Assembly: GCA_964469165.1 (NCBI GenBank) | Contig: CAYXXZ010000001.1 | Location: 76,554-140,553, forward strand | Direction: 5' to 3' | Source of the DNA: CAYXXZ01 sp964469165 | GTDB lineage: Bacteria; Pseudomonadota; Gammaproteobacteria; Pseudomonadales; Porticoccaceae | DNA length: 64,000 bases | Shown here: positions 15,223 to 24,048 of the stretch, one piece after another | How the letters are laid out: each line of letters opens with the position of its first letter | Numbering within the stretch: the first letter of the stretch is position 1 | Notes under the pieces: generated by a model | The model's database searches: none | Told to the model about the DNA's origin: nothing | The model's input: the letters and a program-made list of their open reading frames with translations, nothing else | Position numbers and translations under genes: made by a program

Positions 15223-17586
15223 ATGAACAAAAAAGGATGGTTGTTGTTGTTCACAGCGCTGCTCATCGGCGGCGCCTTCATGCTGTTGTCGCAAAAAATT
15301 CCCTCACTTCTGGAAAGATGGCTGCACGGCCAGCTCAGCGCCTATGGCGTGGAATCTTTCCACATCGGCGAGCCCTATTGGGGCCTGAGTGGCGCGGGCA
15401 CCACGGCGCTCACCCTGAGCGGCCAGTACGACGACTGGCGCTTCACCGTTGCCGTCGACAATCTGGTGGCCAGCTACCACTGGCGCACCTTGCTGGACGG
15501 CGAAATCCATGGCATCGGCGCCGACACCCTCAGTATCCAGCTGGAACAGCAGCCTTCCGATAAGGCGGTCGAAGAACCCTTCACCCTGGCGCAACTGCTC
15601 GATACTCTCGAGGCGCTGCACCTGCCGGTGGCAAAGGTTGCCGTTGCAGGGCTTGATCTGGATGCGACCCTGGCCGACGTGCACCTTGCCGTGCAGGGCA
15701 CGGCCATCGGCCTTGCCAATGAGAACGGCGAACTGACCGGCACCTTCCAGGTGGTCACCGCGATGGAAGATGGCCCAGCGCTGCCGCCCCTGCGTCTGAT
15801 CGCCAAAGCGGGGGAGTTTCGCTGGCTACCCGACTTCGACGTACGCCTCGACGACGACGGGCGCGCCCTGCAAGGCACTCTGGCGCTGAAAACCGTAGCA
15901 TCTCCGCCCGCTGATCTGGCTCTGGCGTTCTCTGCCCGTTTGCAGCACACCGATCTGGCTGCGCTGGCAGCACCCGACGCCGCAGTTGGCACGGCGGACA
16001 CCGCCATCGGCGCGGACGCCACCGCAAGCGGCCACCTGACCCTGGCTCGCGACCTGCCCCTCGCCGAGCTTGCACCGCTGGCGCTGCCCATCGATGCCAC
16101 TGTTGCGGGCCGACTCCACAGTGCGCGCTTTGCCGACCTCGGCCTCGCCGCAGCACAGCTGTCGTTCGACCTGGCGCTCACCAGCAGCCCCGGCGGTGTG
16201 GAAATTCACCTGAACGCGCCGCTGCTGTTGGAGGGCGCACTGGAAGAGGCTTTCTGGCAGGCGCTCACAACGCCCTTCGATCTCGCCGATGGCGCGCCCC
16301 TGGCACTGCGCATCGCGGAAGGCACCGCTTTCGTGCTGCGCACAGACCAGGAGGAGCAACCCGCAGTGGATGGCAGCGCCGCCGCCATCGCGCTCAGCAT
16401 CGGCGGCGAAGACGGTCTCAGCGTTCAGGGCCTGCTCGATGAGCTGAAAGTACGCGGCGCGGCAATAGCGGCCACCCTGCACGGTGGAGCCACCGTGCCC
16501 TGGGCCGGCCATCATCTGCCAGCGCTGACTTTTACGACAAAACTGGCTGTCAACGAAGAGAGCGTCGCCTTCTCGGGCGGCCTCGCCGTGGAAGAGTGGC
16601 AGGTGAGCGGCGAATACCGCGGCACCTACGCGGGCAGCGCCCTCAATGCCGGGGCGGACATTCGTTTTGGCGATCTTGCCACGCCCGGCGCCCAATTGAG
16701 CAAATACGGCATCTACGATGGTGAACTCGCCCTCGCTGCAGGGGAGGGCAGCCTCAGCGTTCAGCTCACGCAAACCGCCGGCGCTACTTCGGGGCCGCTG
16801 CTGAGTCGCTATCACTTCAAGGCCCATGACCTTACCGGCATGGCCGAGGGCGTTGCCTTCACGGAAGCCGGGGTCGATGCCCTCCTGAGCAACGATGGCA
16901 GCCACTGGTCGTCGCCCGAGCCGCTTCGCCTGCATGCGGGCGAAGTTCGCGCCGGTGTCGTCATGTCCGGGCTCGAAATCAGCGGGCAGCTCAAGAAAAG
17001 CGCAAGCTTCGCGCCCAGCCATTGGCGCCTCGACAAATTGGCAGCCGATTTGTTTGGCGGCCGGGTGGAGCTTGCCGCGCCTGCGGATATCGATTTGCCG
17101 TTTTCCGGAAACAGTCTCGATATCGTGCTGTCTAACCTGCGCCTCGATGAAATTCTGCGCCTTTACGAGAAACAGGGCGTCAGCGGCACTGGCGTCCTGA
17201 ATGGCAAAATCCCCCTGGTACTGGAAGAGGAGGGCGTGCGTATCAACAACGGCAAGCTGGCAAACAGCGGCGATGGCCGCATCGTCTTTACCAGCGCCAA
17301 GGCCGAGGCGCTGCAGGCGACCAACCAGCAACTGGCGATGGCGTTGCGTCTGCTGGAGGACTTCAATTACCGCACACTGAGCATCAGCGCACAGTTCGAG
17401 CCTTCTGGCGACATGCTGTTGGGTGTACAGTTGTGGGGCAGCAACCCGGCGGAGTTCGATGGCCGTCAGGTAAACTTCAACATCAATCTGGAGGAAAACC
17501 TGTACGATCTTTTCAAAGTGCTGCAACTGACGGATGAAGTGACCAAAAAACTCGAACAGCGGCTGGAACAACAGGGCTACCGCTAG
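15223..17586 (+). CDS. ydbH: YdbH-type AsmA-like intermembrane phospholipid transport protein
   Basis: 787 residues from ATG 15223 (MNKKGWLLLFTALLIGGAFML: one N-terminal membrane anchor, remainder periplasmic); an upstream GTG/ATG-less extension is less likely. The long beta-rich body and the C-terminal block (about 640-780: GNSLDIVLSNLRLDEILRLY, QGVSGTGVLNGKIPL, ALRLLEDFNYRTLSI, NPAEFDGRQVNFNINLEENL) are diagnostic of the YdbH/dicarboxylate-transport domain family. E. coli YdbH is, with TamB and YhdP, a bridge carrying phospholipids to the outer membrane and works with lipoprotein YnbE. ynbE and ydbL follow here in the same order. Confidence 0.9.
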   Translation: MNKKGWLLLFTALLIGGAFMLLSQKIPSLLERWLHGQLSAYGVESFHIGEPYWGLSGAGTTALTLSGQYDDWRFTVAVDNLVASYHWRTLLDGEIHGIGADTLSIQLEQQPSDKAVEEPFTLAQLLDTLEALHLPVAKVAVAGLDLDATLADVHLAVQGTAIGLANENGELTGTFQVVTAMEDGPALPPLRLIAKAGEFRWLPDFDVRLDDDGRALQGTLALKTVASPPADLALAFSARLQHTDLAALAAPDAAVGTADTAIGADATASGHLTLARDLPLAELAPLALPIDATVAGRLHSARFADLGLAAAQLSFDLALTSSPGGVEIHLNAPLLLEGALEEAFWQALTTPFDLADGAPLALRIAEGTAFVLRTDQEEQPAVDGSAAAIALSIGGEDGLSVQGLLDELKVRGAAIAATLHGGATVPWAGHHLPALTFTTKLAVNEESVAFSGGLAVEEWQVSGEYRGTYAGSALNAGADIRFGDLATPGAQLSKYGIYDGELALAAGEGSLSVQLTQTAGATSGPLLSRYHFKAHDLTGMAEGVAFTEAGVDALLSNDGSHWSSPEPLRLHAGEVRAGVVMSGLEISGQLKKSASFAPSHWRLDKLAADLFGGRVELAAPADIDLPFSGNSLDIVLSNLRLDEILRLYEKQGVSGTGVLNGKIPLVLEEEGVRINNGKLANSGDGRIVFTSAKAEALQATNQQLAMALRLLEDFNYRTLSISAQFEPSGDMLLGVQLWGSNPAEFDGRQVNFNINLEENLYDLFKVLQLTDEVTKKLEQRLEQQGYR

Positions 17587-17602
17587 AACACAGGAAATCA
17601 CT

Positions 17603-17797
17603 ATGGACCTGATAACCAAAGCCGCAGCGGTGCTTGCCTGCACCATGATGCTCGCGGCCTGTACGCCGACGGTGAAAGTGGAAGCGCCGAGCGAACCCAT
17701 CACCATCAACCTCAACGTCAAGATCGATCACGAAATCCGCGTCAAGGTGGACAAGGATCTGGAGAATATTTTCTCTGAAGACAGCGATCTGTTTTAA
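17603..17797 (+). CDS. ynbE: YnbE family lipoprotein
   Basis: 64 residues. Signal peptide with lipobox LAAC and lipidated Cys at 20, then VKVEAPSEPITINLNVKIDHEIRVKVDKDLENIF, which is the conserved YnbE core. In E. coli YnbE is an outer-membrane lipoprotein that stacks by beta-strand augmentation onto the C-terminus of YdbH to complete the lipid conduit. It begins 16 bases after the ydbH stop, with AGGAAA upstream of the ATG. Confidence 0.93.
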   Translation: MDLITKAAAVLACTMMLAACTPTVKVEAPSEPITINLNVKIDHEIRVKVDKDLENIFSEDSDLF

Positions 17798-17818
17798 CCA
17801 GTCACGGGAATGCATGTC

Positions 17819-18184
17819 ATGAAATTTTTACACACTTCACGTTTTCAGCCACTGGCCACCAGCCTGCGCGGCAAAACCGGCGCACTGGTCATCGCACTGC
17901 TGCTGAGCGCCAGCCACGCCTTCGCACTGGACTTGCAGGATGCCAAAAATCAGGGGCTCGTCGGTGAAACCGTCAACGGTTATCTGGGCGCGGTAAAATC
18001 GAGTGCAGAGGTCAATACGCTGGTCAATGACATCAACGCAAAACGCAAGGCGGAATACCAGCGCATTGCCAAACAAAACGGCATCGCGATTTCCGATGTA
18101 GAGGCACTGGCGGGCAAAAAGGCCATCGACAAAACGCCCCCCGGCCAATACGTCAACGTCACCGGCTCATGGATGAAAAAATAA
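17819..18184 (+). CDS. ydbL: YdbL family periplasmic protein (DUF1318)
   Basis: 121 residues from ATG 17819, with a signal peptide ending ...LLLSASHAFA and a mature part starting LDLQDAKNQGLVGETVNGYLGAV, the DUF1318 signature; later INAKRKAEYQRIAKQNGI and the C-terminal PPGQYVNVTGSWMKK. An ATG nine bases earlier gives MHV plus the same protein. YdbL regulates YdbH-YnbE multimer formation in E. coli. Third gene of the ydbH-ynbE-ydbL operon; the glycosylase gene follows four bases downstream and is probably co-transcribed. Confidence 0.92.
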   Translation: MKFLHTSRFQPLATSLRGKTGALVIALLLSASHAFALDLQDAKNQGLVGETVNGYLGAVKSSAEVNTLVNDINAKRKAEYQRIAKQNGIAISDVEALAGKKAIDKTPPGQYVNVTGSWMKK

Positions 18185-18188
18185 GGCA

Positions 18189-18869
18189 ATGGCTGTCACT
18201 CCCTTTGCAGATATTCGCCAGCGAGCCGCACAACGCAAGGGTGGCGATGACGAACTCGCGGCCCTTGTATCCGGCGGCATCAAAACGCCGGAGCAACTGA
18301 CGAAGGAGGATGACAGCCGCTACCTGTCGGCCATGACCCGCGCGGTTTTCAAGGCCGGTTTCGTGTGGAAAATCATCGATCACAAATGGCCCGGCTTCGA
18401 GAGCGCATTCTGGAATTTCAATGTGCTGCGCTGCGCAATGATGAGCCCCGACGATTTCGATGCCCTGTGCGAAGATGAGCGCATCGTGCGCAATCGGCAG
18501 AAAATTCACACCGTACCGCGCAACGCCGCCATGGTGCTCGACGTGCAGAAAAGCCACGGCAGCTTCGGTAATTTTCTCGCCACCTGGCCCACGGACGATT
18601 TCATTGGCCTGCTGGAATTTTTCAACAAGAAGGGCGCGCGCCTCGGCGGCAACAGCGGGCAATATTTTTTGCGCGCGGTGGGTTGCGATGGTTTCGTGCT
18701 GAGCCGCGATGGTGTTACCGCGCTGATCAATGCCGGCGTGGTGGACAAGCCGCCCAGCGGCAAGGCGGCAATGCGAAAAGTGCAGGATGCCTATAATCAA
18801 TGGCGCACCGAAAGTGGCTGGGGCTATGCGCAGATCAGTCGCACGCTGGCCATGTCGATCGATAGTTAG
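18189..18869 (+). CDS. DNA-3-methyladenine glycosylase I-like protein
   Basis: 226 residues resembling the Tag (Adenine_glyco) family: FWNFNVLRCAMMSPDDFDAL, DERIVRNRQKIHTVPRNAA, SHGSFGNFLATWP, and a C-terminal GGNSGQYFLRAVGCDGFVLS segment. Such enzymes excise 3-methyladenine from alkylated DNA. It is longer than E. coli Tag (187) and lacks the full Cys/His zinc pattern of that enzyme, so it belongs to a divergent branch. It starts four bases after ydbL and probably rides on that operon. An inverted repeat after the stop (18902-18936) may terminate transcription. Confidence 0.8.
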   Translation: MAVTPFADIRQRAAQRKGGDDELAALVSGGIKTPEQLTKEDDSRYLSAMTRAVFKAGFVWKIIDHKWPGFESAFWNFNVLRCAMMSPDDFDALCEDERIVRNRQKIHTVPRNAAMVLDVQKSHGSFGNFLATWPTDDFIGLLEFFNKKGARLGGNSGQYFLRAVGCDGFVLSRDGVTALINAGVVDKPPSGKAAMRKVQDAYNQWRTESGWGYAQISRTLAMSIDS

Positions 18870-18901
18870 TAATGCTTCAATGTAATTTTGTGGGGTCCAC
18901 C

Positions 18902-18936
18902 TGTAGGTTGGGCTGAGAAACGAAGCCCAACCTGCA
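18902..18936. repeat. Inverted repeat, family C (GTAGGTTGGG type)
   Basis: Arms TGTAGGTTGGGCT and AGCCCAACCTGCA around GAGAAACGA: a 13-bp stem with one mismatch. A larger composite of the same motif is at 34743-34827. REP-like; may act as a transcript end. Confidence 0.75.
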
Positions 18937-18996
18937 AACTATATGCCTATATATCGTAGACGTCACGTTGCCATATCTCGATTTTCCTGCGCGGGT

Positions 18997-19024
18997 GTAG
19001 GGGCAATTCATGAATTGCCCCTAC
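18997..19024. repeat. Dispersed inverted repeat, family B (28-bp palindrome)
   Basis: GTAGGGGCAATTCA followed by its exact reverse complement. Flanking text (CTACGGTATATAGCAGGGATCA) is also shared with the copy at 20177, so the mobile or duplicated unit is longer than the palindrome. Confidence 0.8.
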
Positions 19025-19100
19025 GGTATATAGCAGGGATCACCAAGCAGAATCGTAGCCTAAAATCCCAACCACTGCGTAATGCAACAAGGAGACAACC

Positions 19101-20168
19101 ATGATAACTACCGAACTTCGCCGTCCCTTTCAGCTTTTATTGATGCTCTGCTTTTTCGCGGTACCTGGCGTTCATGCGCAGGATAACTGTGACGACCAGA
19201 ATGCCCTGTGCGGCCTGACCAACGCCGAAGACCTGATCTGGCTGCCCGGCAATGAACGCTTCATCGCAAGCCGCACCACCAGCACCGAACCACCGGGAGG
19301 ACTTTATCTGGTCGATCCCGCAACGCGCACCATCGAAACGCTCTATCCCGGCGCCAACTCGCGCGATGTTCAGAACAACGAGCTGTTTCCCGCATGCCCC
19401 AGCGCGCCGGACGTCAACAATTTCTCAACCCATGGGCTCGATCTCAAAACTGTCGGCGACAATCACCACCGGCTTTACGTCACCGCCCACGGTGCCCGCG
19501 AATCCGTCGAAGTGTTCGACATCGACACCAGTGGCGACACACCTACCGCGACCTGGATCGGTTGCGTACTGATGCCGGAAGACGCCTCCATCAACGCCGT
19601 CACCATCCTCGAAGATGGCGCCTTCTACACCACGCGCATTTCCACTCAGGGCGAACCTCCCGGCGCGCAGAGGATGCTCGACGGCGAAATTACCGGCTTT
19701 CTGTACGGCTGGCGCCCGGGCGAAGCGGTCGTCGCCGCTGTTGGTACGGAAATGTCCGGCCCCAACGGTATCGCCTCGTCGCCTGACGGCCAGTGGCTGT
19801 TCGTCGCCGCCTGGGGCGGCAGTGAAGTGGTACGCTTCCAGCGCGACGGAACCAACCTGACCAAAAATGCCAGTGTCGCCTTGCCCTTCCGGCCCGACAA
19901 CCTGCGCTGGACGGAGGAGGGCAGCCTTCTCGCTACCGGCCACAGGCTTGGTGACCCGGACAACTGCGACAACCCTGGTCCGATCTGCGTCAACGAATGG
20001 GAAGTCGCGGAAATCCATCCGCAGGACATGACCGTGGAAATTCTCGCAACCGGCAAACCCGGCCCCGGCTTCTGGGCCGCCACGGTCGCCCTGCGCGACA
20101 AGGACGGCCTGTGGCTGGGCACCTTCCGCGGCGACAGAATTCTGTTTGAACCGTTGGGGTCAGAGTAA
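19101..20168 (+). CDS. Secreted beta-propeller (SMP-30/arylesterase-like) protein
   Basis: 355 residues with a signal peptide (RRPFQLLLMLCFFAVPGVHA) cleaved before QDNCDDQ. The mature part has propeller-like repeats such as NAEDLIWLPGNERFIAS, STHGLDLKTV, GPNGIASSPDGQWLFVAAW and LRWTEEGSLLATGH, in the style of SMP-30/gluconolactonase/strictosidine synthase-like proteins that bind Ca and hydrolyse lactones or esters. Several Cys suggest disulfides in the periplasm. The exact substrate is unknown. GGAGACAACC precedes the ATG. It is flanked on both sides by copies of repeat family B. Confidence 0.7.
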   Translation: MITTELRRPFQLLLMLCFFAVPGVHAQDNCDDQNALCGLTNAEDLIWLPGNERFIASRTTSTEPPGGLYLVDPATRTIETLYPGANSRDVQNNELFPACPSAPDVNNFSTHGLDLKTVGDNHHRLYVTAHGARESVEVFDIDTSGDTPTATWIGCVLMPEDASINAVTILEDGAFYTTRISTQGEPPGAQRMLDGEITGFLYGWRPGEAVVAAVGTEMSGPNGIASSPDGQWLFVAAWGGSEVVRFQRDGTNLTKNASVALPFRPDNLRWTEEGSLLATGHRLGDPDNCDNPGPICVNEWEVAEIHPQDMTVEILATGKPGPGFWAATVALRDKDGLWLGTFRGDRILFEPLGSE

Positions 20169-20176
20169 AAACTCTG

Positions 20177-20304
20177 GGGGCAATTCATGAATTGCCCCTA
20201 CGATATGCAGCGGAGATCAGGGCTGTAACCTGAATTTCTGACTACTGTGCAAGCCGGAGCACTGGAAGTGCCGAGCTCTGCCAGAATTTACGGCTTACAG
20301 CCAT
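20177..20304. repeat. Family B palindrome followed by a partial family A element
   Basis: 20177-20198 is the family B palindrome (arms GGGGCAATTCA). From about 20219 the text GGGCTGTAACCTGAATTTCTG...TACTGTG and, later, CGGCTTACAGCC match the right part of family A copies at 40485 and 50085. Composite repeat junction in an otherwise gene-free 150-bp gap. Confidence 0.6.
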
Positions 20305-20325
20305 CAAGCCGCGATAAAGCGAGCA

Positions 20326-20679
20326 TCATCTATCGGCTTTCCTGAGCGCCAAACTCGCCGCGTACCTGGCGGTGATGAACTGGGGAATGGAGATAAACAT
20401 CATGAAAACAATGGCAAACGGCAGCAATGAGAAGTCGCTGCCGTTCAGCAAGGCGCCCAGCGCCTGCCCGCCCGTCATGGCAAGTACCCAGCGCCAGGGC
20501 CTGACCGGAAACCGATAGGCGATGACGAAGATAACGGCACACATGAACGGAATGCCCAGGAGATAGTAAGAGCCATCATCCCAGGCTTCGCTTCTGCCCG
20601 TGGCCATGACGATCACCAGATAGACGATCAGCCCGCACAGGAAAGTTGCGACATAGGGAAAAAGGTGGTTATTTTTCAT
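20326..20679 (-). CDS. Hypothetical four-helix membrane protein
   Basis: 117 residues, MKNNHLFPYVATFLCGLIVYLVIVM at the start, with hydrophobic helices at about 7-28, 40-55, 62-80 and 83-103 and a basic C-terminus (ALRKADR). I do not recognise a family. AGGGAATGCC precedes the ATG (weakly spaced ribosome site). It lies 84 bases downstream of hsdR on the same strand, separated by three 20-bp tandem repeats. Confidence 0.6.
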   Translation of the reverse strand: MKNNHLFPYVATFLCGLIVYLVIVMATGRSEAWDDGSYYLLGIPFMCAVIFVIAYRFPVRPWRWVLAMTGGQALGALLNGSDFSLLPFAIVFMMFISIPQFITARYAASLALRKADR

Positions 20680-20691
20680 GGCATTCCCTTT

Positions 20692-20752
20692 GTTCTATGT
20701 AAATGTAAGAGGCTCTTTGTAAATGTAACAAGCTCTTGGTAAATATAAGAAA
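20692..20752. repeat. Three 20-bp tandem repeats between hsdR and a membrane protein gene
   Basis: Unit approximately GTAAATGTAANANGCTCTT repeated with exact 20-bp period (GTAAATGTAAGAGGCTCTT, GTAAATGTAACAAGCTCTT, GTAAATATAAGAA). AT-rich; could be a regulator-binding array (iterons) for the leftward gene. Confidence 0.7.
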
Positions 20753-20762
20753 ACAGGGCGTG

Positions 20763-23700
20763 TCACAGCTCTCCCCCCACTCCCTTGAACTTTTCAACGA
20801 AGGCAGCAATCCTCTGAAAGATACTTTGTTTCTTCGTCAGATACTGAGGGCTCAATGGACTCATTCTGGGAAGAACGCTGTTCAGCTCGGTGCCATTGTC
20901 ACTGGCAAACTCCCGCTTCAGCGAGATGGCGATATAGCGCCTTGCTGCTTCCGCATTCAGGTTTTCATCGTCGATCAGTCTCTGCGCCTCACGCTGCTGT
21001 TCTGCGCGTGCAAAGGTGAAGAAGGCATCGATGATGCTGGCCTTGTCGGGAATCTCATCCAGATCAGCCTGGTTGATGAAATCCACCACGAGACTCTCTT
21101 TGGCCCGGTTGCCCAGGCTGGCGCGGATCATGCGACGCACCTCTTCGACCAGATCAGCCTTGTTTCTGGTTTTCTTGTTGTGGTCAAAGATCAGCTCAAG
21201 GATGTAGTCCAGATTGATTTCCTGGGACTTGAGCAGATCCACTTCAAACACTACGTCATCCCAGTCGATGGTGGACTGGTCTTTATTGTTGCCCGCTCTT
21301 TCCCTTCTCAGCCAATCGCGAATATCATTGTAGGTCGATTTGTAATCCTGAATCTTGCGATCGGCAGGCAGCCTGATACTCTGCATTGCGGCCAGGTCAT
21401 CGTCATCCAGGTAATGCTGTGCCTTGAATGCTTCCACAACGTCGGGATCGTTGAGATCAATGGTCTGCAGGGCCTTCAGGCTGGCAAATTCATCGAAATT
21501 CTGCAGAATGTTTTCTACCCGCAGATATTCGCCAAACAGCTTGGTAAATTCCTTCTTGTCCTTCTCCTTGAGGATCTTGTCCGGCTCAGGGAAGCGCTGT
21601 TCCAGCTCTGACACCACATCCATAAAGCCACGGCGTGCTTCACCGGTGACGATATCGGTAAAGCCCTCCATGTATTCCTTGTAGCTCTTCTCCAGCACCA
21701 CGTTCTTGGTGTTCTTGTCACCGAACAGGGTGATGGCATCGATAGTGGCTTTTTCGAGATCGCGGAAGGTGACGATATTTCCGAAGGTCTTGGTCGCATC
21801 ATAAATCCGATTGGTGCGCGAGTAGGCCTGGATCAGACCGTGGTAACGCAGGTTCTTGTCGACAAACAGTGTGTTGAGCCTGGGCGCGTCGAACCCTGTC
21901 AGGAACATGCCCACCACAATCAGCAGATCGACCTCTCTGGATTTAACCCGCTTGGCCAGATCACGGTAGTAATTCTGGAAGCCGCTGCTGTCCACACCGA
22001 AGCTTGTCTTGAAGAATGCGTTGTAATCGTTGATAGCGGCACTCAGGAATTCCTTGGCACTACTGTTCATGGCCGAAACATCGAAGCTCTCGTCCTTAAT
22101 ATCGCCAATGGCATCCTGCTCCTCGTTGGCGGCAAAGGAAAAGATGGTGGCGATCTTCAGCGGCTTCTCGCTGGTCGTTTGCAACTGGCTCAGTGTCTCA
22201 TAATAAAGCTTGGCCGCATCCACGCTGCTGACCGCAAACATGGCATTGAAGCCCCTCGCACCTGACTGCAGGCGATGGGTTTTCTGCCGGTAGTGGTTGA
22301 GAATATACTGCGATATCTCGCGGATACGCTCGGGATGCAGTAGAGCCTGGCGGTTCTCCGCTGCTGTCAGCTTCTGCTCATCCTGCTCGCTCTCGATCCC
22401 CTTGAACTGCGGGCGCACATCGTTGTAGTCCACCTTGAGCTTGAGCACCTTCTCATCACGGATGGCATCGGTAATCACGTAGGAGTGCAACTCGCGGCCA
22501 AACACGCTGGCGGTGGTTTCCGCGCCCAGGGCATTCTGCGGGAAAATCGGCGTACCGGTAAAACCGAACTGGTAGAACCTCTTGAACTTCTTCAGGTTCT
22601 TCTGCGCTTCACCAAACTGGCTGCGGTGGCACTCGTCGAAGATGAACACCACCTGCTTGCGGTAGATCGGCAAATCCCCTTCGCCTTTCATCAGGTTGTT
22701 GAGCTTCTGGATGGTGGTAACGATGATCTTGTTGTCATCCTTGTCGATATTGCGCTTGAGCCCGGCGGTGCTATCCGAGCCGTTGACACTGTCCGGCGAA
22801 AAGCGCTGGTATTCCTTCATGGTCTGGTAGTCCAGGTCTTTCCTGTCTACCACGAAAAACACCTTGTCGATGAAATCTAGCTCAGTCGCCAGCCGCGCTG
22901 CCTTGAAGCTGGTCAGGGTCTTGCCGGAGCCGGTGGTATGCCAGATAAAGCCACCGCTTTCCGGCTTGCTCCAGTTTCTGGCGTTATGGGAGCTGTTGAT
23001 CTTCCACAGAATGCGCTCGGTAGCAGCAATCTGGTATGGGCGCATCACCAGCAAAGTATCGCTGACATCAAACACCGAGTATTTCAGCAGGACTTCCAGC
23101 AGGGTCTTTCTCTGGAAGAAGGTGGCGGTGAAGTCCTTCAGATCCTTGATGGGCTGGTTGTCCGACAGCGCCCAGTTCATGGTGAAGTCGAAGCTGTTCT
23201 TGTCCCGCCGGGTAGTATTGGCGAAGTAGCGCGTATCAGTGCCGTTGGAAATCACGAACAGCTGCAGGTACTTGTACAGCGAATTGTCGCTGTTGAAGCT
23301 CTCCTTGCTGTAGCGGTGCACCTGGTTGAAGGCTTCGCGAATGGCTACACCGCGCCTTTTCAGCTCTACCTGCACCAGCGGCAGACCGTTGACCAGGATG
23401 GTCACGTCATAGCGGTTGGCATGAGTTCCGGTTTGCTCGAACTGCTTGATCACCTGCAGTTTGTTGCGCGCCGGGTTTTTCTTGTCCAGCAGATAGATAT
23501 TCTGAATGCGGCCATCGTCAAACACGAAGTCATGGATGTAGTCGTCATGAATCTTGCGGGTCTTGTCGAGAATGCCGTCGCTGGGCTTGTCCAGAAAGAT
23601 CTCGACAAAGCGCAGCCACTCGCCCTCGCTGAAGGCCACAGCGTTCAACGCCTGTAGCTGTGTGCGCACATTGGCCAGCATGGTCTGGGCGCTGTTCAGG

Positions 23701-23858
23701 CCCGGCAGGTATTCGTACCCCTGATTTTCAAGATCAGTGATGAACTCCCGCTCCAGATCACCTTCACTCTGGTAGCTATCCACCACCTGCCATTCTCGGC
23801 GGTAGCTGTCGAGCACAATAAAATGGTTGGTTTCGGCGATGGTTTTGTAATCAGTCAT
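20763..23858 (-). CDS. hsdR: Type I restriction enzyme, endonuclease/translocase subunit
   Basis: 1031 residues. N-terminal PD-(D/E)xK nuclease: D151 in NRYDVTILVNG and E165-x-K167 in VQVELKRRG. SF2 motor: Walker A HTTGSGKT at 307-314, DECH box at 408-411, FTGTP at 433-437, later LLIVVGMFLTGFDAPRLNTL and QAYSRTNRIYD (motifs V/VI). The C-terminal helical region binds the methylase core. It cleaves unmodified DNA after ATP-driven translocation, using HsdS for specificity. Last gene of the hsdM-rhuM-hsdS-AlbA_2 set, 190 bases after the AlbA_2 gene. The ATG has no clear Shine-Dalgarno. Confidence 0.96.
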   Translation of the reverse strand: MTDYKTIAETNHFIVLDSYRREWQVVDSYQSEGDLEREFITDLENQGYEYLPGLNSAQTMLANVRTQLQALNAVAFSEGEWLRFVEIFLDKPSDGILDKTRKIHDDYIHDFVFDDGRIQNIYLLDKKNPARNKLQVIKQFEQTGTHANRYDVTILVNGLPLVQVELKRRGVAIREAFNQVHRYSKESFNSDNSLYKYLQLFVISNGTDTRYFANTTRRDKNSFDFTMNWALSDNQPIKDLKDFTATFFQRKTLLEVLLKYSVFDVSDTLLVMRPYQIAATERILWKINSSHNARNWSKPESGGFIWHTTGSGKTLTSFKAARLATELDFIDKVFFVVDRKDLDYQTMKEYQRFSPDSVNGSDSTAGLKRNIDKDDNKIIVTTIQKLNNLMKGEGDLPIYRKQVVFIFDECHRSQFGEAQKNLKKFKRFYQFGFTGTPIFPQNALGAETTASVFGRELHSYVITDAIRDEKVLKLKVDYNDVRPQFKGIESEQDEQKLTAAENRQALLHPERIREISQYILNHYRQKTHRLQSGARGFNAMFAVSSVDAAKLYYETLSQLQTTSEKPLKIATIFSFAANEEQDAIGDIKDESFDVSAMNSSAKEFLSAAINDYNAFFKTSFGVDSSGFQNYYRDLAKRVKSREVDLLIVVGMFLTGFDAPRLNTLFVDKNLRYHGLIQAYSRTNRIYDATKTFGNIVTFRDLEKATIDAITLFGDKNTKNVVLEKSYKEYMEGFTDIVTGEARRGFMDVVSELEQRFPEPDKILKEKDKKEFTKLFGEYLRVENILQNFDEFASLKALQTIDLNDPDVVEAFKAQHYLDDDDLAAMQSIRLPADRKIQDYKSTYNDIRDWLRRERAGNNKDQSTIDWDDVVFEVDLLKSQEINLDYILELIFDHNKKTRNKADLVEEVRRMIRASLGNRAKESLVVDFINQADLDEIPDKASIIDAFFTFARAEQQREAQRLIDDENLNAEAARRYIAISLKREFASDNGTELNSVLPRMSPLSPQYLTKKQSIFQRIAAFVEKFKGVGGEL

Positions 23859-24048
23859 TGCTTGCTGGTATCCCGGTCAGGTGGCTGTCTGTCACGTATC
23901 TGCACTGACATTTCAGCCCGCTTTCTTTCTGCACAAGGGTTGTCCTTGGAAACTGCAGAAAACAACAATCTGTTGTTTTTATTGAACTTTTTAAACGACA
24001 CCTTTCTGCATCCTTTCTGCATCTTTGCCTTTCTGCATCCTGGCGTGG
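23859..24048 (-). promoter_or_regulatory. Leader of hsdR with direct repeats and hairpin
   Basis: Read leftward, GATGCAGAAAG occurs three times (24000-24040) and a fourth partial GTGCAGAAAG near 23925. Between them is a hairpin AAAACAACA-ATC-TGTTGTTTT (23959-23979) followed by T on both strands, so it could be a weak terminator separating hsdR expression from the upstream genes, or an operator. It allows independent control of restriction relative to methylation. Confidence 0.45.
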
